In this document: positions 12,276-13,080 of the stretch, piece after piece
How positions within the stretch are numbered: position 1 is the stretch's first letter
Layout: each line of letters begins with the position of its first letter
Assembly: GCA_041589455.1 (NCBI GenBank)
Contig: JBFHVQ010000079.1
Coordinates: 1-13,080, forward strand
Direction: 5' to 3'
Source: SZUA-229 sp041589455
GTDB taxonomy: Bacteria; Pseudomonadota; Gammaproteobacteria; SZUA-229
Length of the DNA: 13,080 nucleotides
Made by a program: the position numbers and the translations under genes
The notes under the pieces: model-generated
The model's database searches: none
The model's input: the letters and a program-made list of their open reading frames with translations, nothing else
What the model was told of the DNA's origin: nothing

Positions 12276-13080
12276 ATGACTATCATTGGCTCCATAGAAA
12301 TCATATTGATATTGGCTGTATTATCAGTATTTTCTATAATTATCTGTCGTTTCATCAAAATGCCTTTAGCATTAGCGCTCATTTTAACAGGGTTTATATT
12401 TTCACTATTCATTGTTCAGCTTGATATTGATACAGGTATCCGCGCATATAATTTTAAAGACTTAATATTTTTTATATTCCTTCCAGTATTAATTTTTGAA
12501 GCCGCATATAATATTAATCAAAAAATATTATTACAACAAATTAGACCAATATTAATGTTGGCAATCTTTGGTTTGATTATCTCTACGATTATTACTGCTT
12601 TCAGTGTCTATCATGCTATAGGTTATGGTTTTTCTATTATTGCAGCCTTATTAACGGGGGCTTTGTTGTCAGCTACTGATCCTATGGCAGTAACTAATCA
12701 ACTAAAGGCGCTTTCTGCTCCTGACGATTTAAATACTTTAATTGAAGGAGAAAGTTTATTTAATGATGCGACAGCTATTGTATTGTTTAGTATATTGGTG
12801 ACACTTGCTCTGAATAACACAGATGCTGTACCTTTTAGTGACGCAGTGATTGATTTCACATTAGTTTTTTCAGGTGGCATAGTTACAGGTGTGATTTGTG
12901 GTTATATAGCTAATTTACTGACACAGCTTATTCAGGAATTTTTAGCGTCCGCATTTTTGTCAATACTTATAGCATATGGTAGTTTTTATATAGCTGAACA
13001 CTTACTTCATGTGTCTGGAGTAATGTCTGTTTTAAGTGCGGCTATTATAACTGCACATTATCACAAAAAGTCATTGCAGC
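12276..13080 (+). CDS. CPA1-type Na+/H+ antiporter, 3'-truncated by the window edge
   Basis: Inner-membrane cation/proton antiporter of the NhaP/NHE (CPA1) family. The frame from ATG 12276 stays open to the window end (268 codons). It is built of consecutive hydrophobic helices: IEIILILAVLSVFSIIIC, then LALALILTGFIFSLFI, then LIFFIFLPVLIFEAAYNI, and more. Family motifs are FEAAYNI, SATDPMAV with Asp135 in the unwound helix, and EGESLFNDATAIVLF with the Asn163-Asp164 pair that binds the ion in CPA1. The missing part should hold the remaining membrane helices and any cytoplasmic tail. The ribosome binding site is weak (GGGA). A link to carbon uptake or pH balance is possible but unproven. Its composition is much more A/T-rich than the cso operon. 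Confidence 0.88.
   Translation, partial: MTIIGSIEIILILAVLSVFSIIICRFIKMPLALALILTGFIFSLFIVQLDIDTGIRAYNFKDLIFFIFLPVLIFEAAYNINQKILLQQIRPILMLAIFGLIISTIITAFSVYHAIGYGFSIIAALLTGALLSATDPMAVTNQLKALSAPDDLNTLIEGESLFNDATAIVLFSILVTLALNNTDAVPFSDAVIDFTLVFSGGIVTGVICGYIANLLTQLIQEFLASAFLSILIAYGSFYIAEHLLHVSGVMSVLSAAIITAHYHKKSLQ

Noticed and set aside
12698..12880. Short minus-strand open frame inside the antiporter gene
   Set aside because: It overlaps a well-supported CPA1 coding frame containing the ND motif and shows no family features.

Overview
The window is most of an alpha-carboxysome (cso) operon with its flanking genes, probably from an autotrophic proteobacterium. The form IA RuBisCO, CsoS2, CsoSCA, three CsoS1 paralogs and a downstream CbbR all resemble gammaproteobacterial chemolithoautotrophs such as sulfur oxidisers of the Halothiobacillus/Thiomicrospira kind. 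The genus cannot be fixed from the sequence. Base composition is moderate in the operon and clearly AT-rich towards the right end.

Positions 1-8399, all on the + strand, hold the 3' part of cbbL, then cbbS, csoS2, csoSCA (csoS3), csoS4A, csoS4B, csoS1C, csoS1A, csoS1B, a bacterioferritin-like gene, acRAF, mcdA and mcdB. An intrinsic terminator follows at 8408-8427. Together these encode RuBisCO, its scaffold CsoS2, carbonic anhydrase, shell pentamers, shell hexamers, a RuBisCO assembly factor and the McdAB system that spaces carboxysomes over the nucleoid. Two RNA hairpins are prominent. One lies between cbbS and csoS2 and ends beside the csoS2 ribosome binding site. The other is a perfect palindrome followed by a T-tract between csoS1A and csoS1B. 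Both could tune protein stoichiometry.

Positions 8400-9710 hold a 300-base spacer with nested inverted repeats and a good sigma70-like promoter, then cbbR, a LysR-type regulator on the same strand as the operon. A bidirectional terminator separates it from a convergent gene.

Positions 9857-11712 hold an unrecognised secreted protein on the minus strand, divergent from a Crp/Fnr-family regulator. The 450-base space between them carries a near-perfect CRP/FNR-type palindrome and further TGTGAT half-sites. After a non-coding stretch of about 560 bases, the window ends inside a CPA1-type Na+/H+ antiporter gene.

No mobile element, CRISPR array, tRNA or rRNA was seen. The core is a known system. 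The less explained parts are the RNA structures, the two CsoS1 proteins that are identical despite many synonymous differences, the ferritin-like passenger gene, the nested repeats before cbbR and the secreted-protein/Crp pair.
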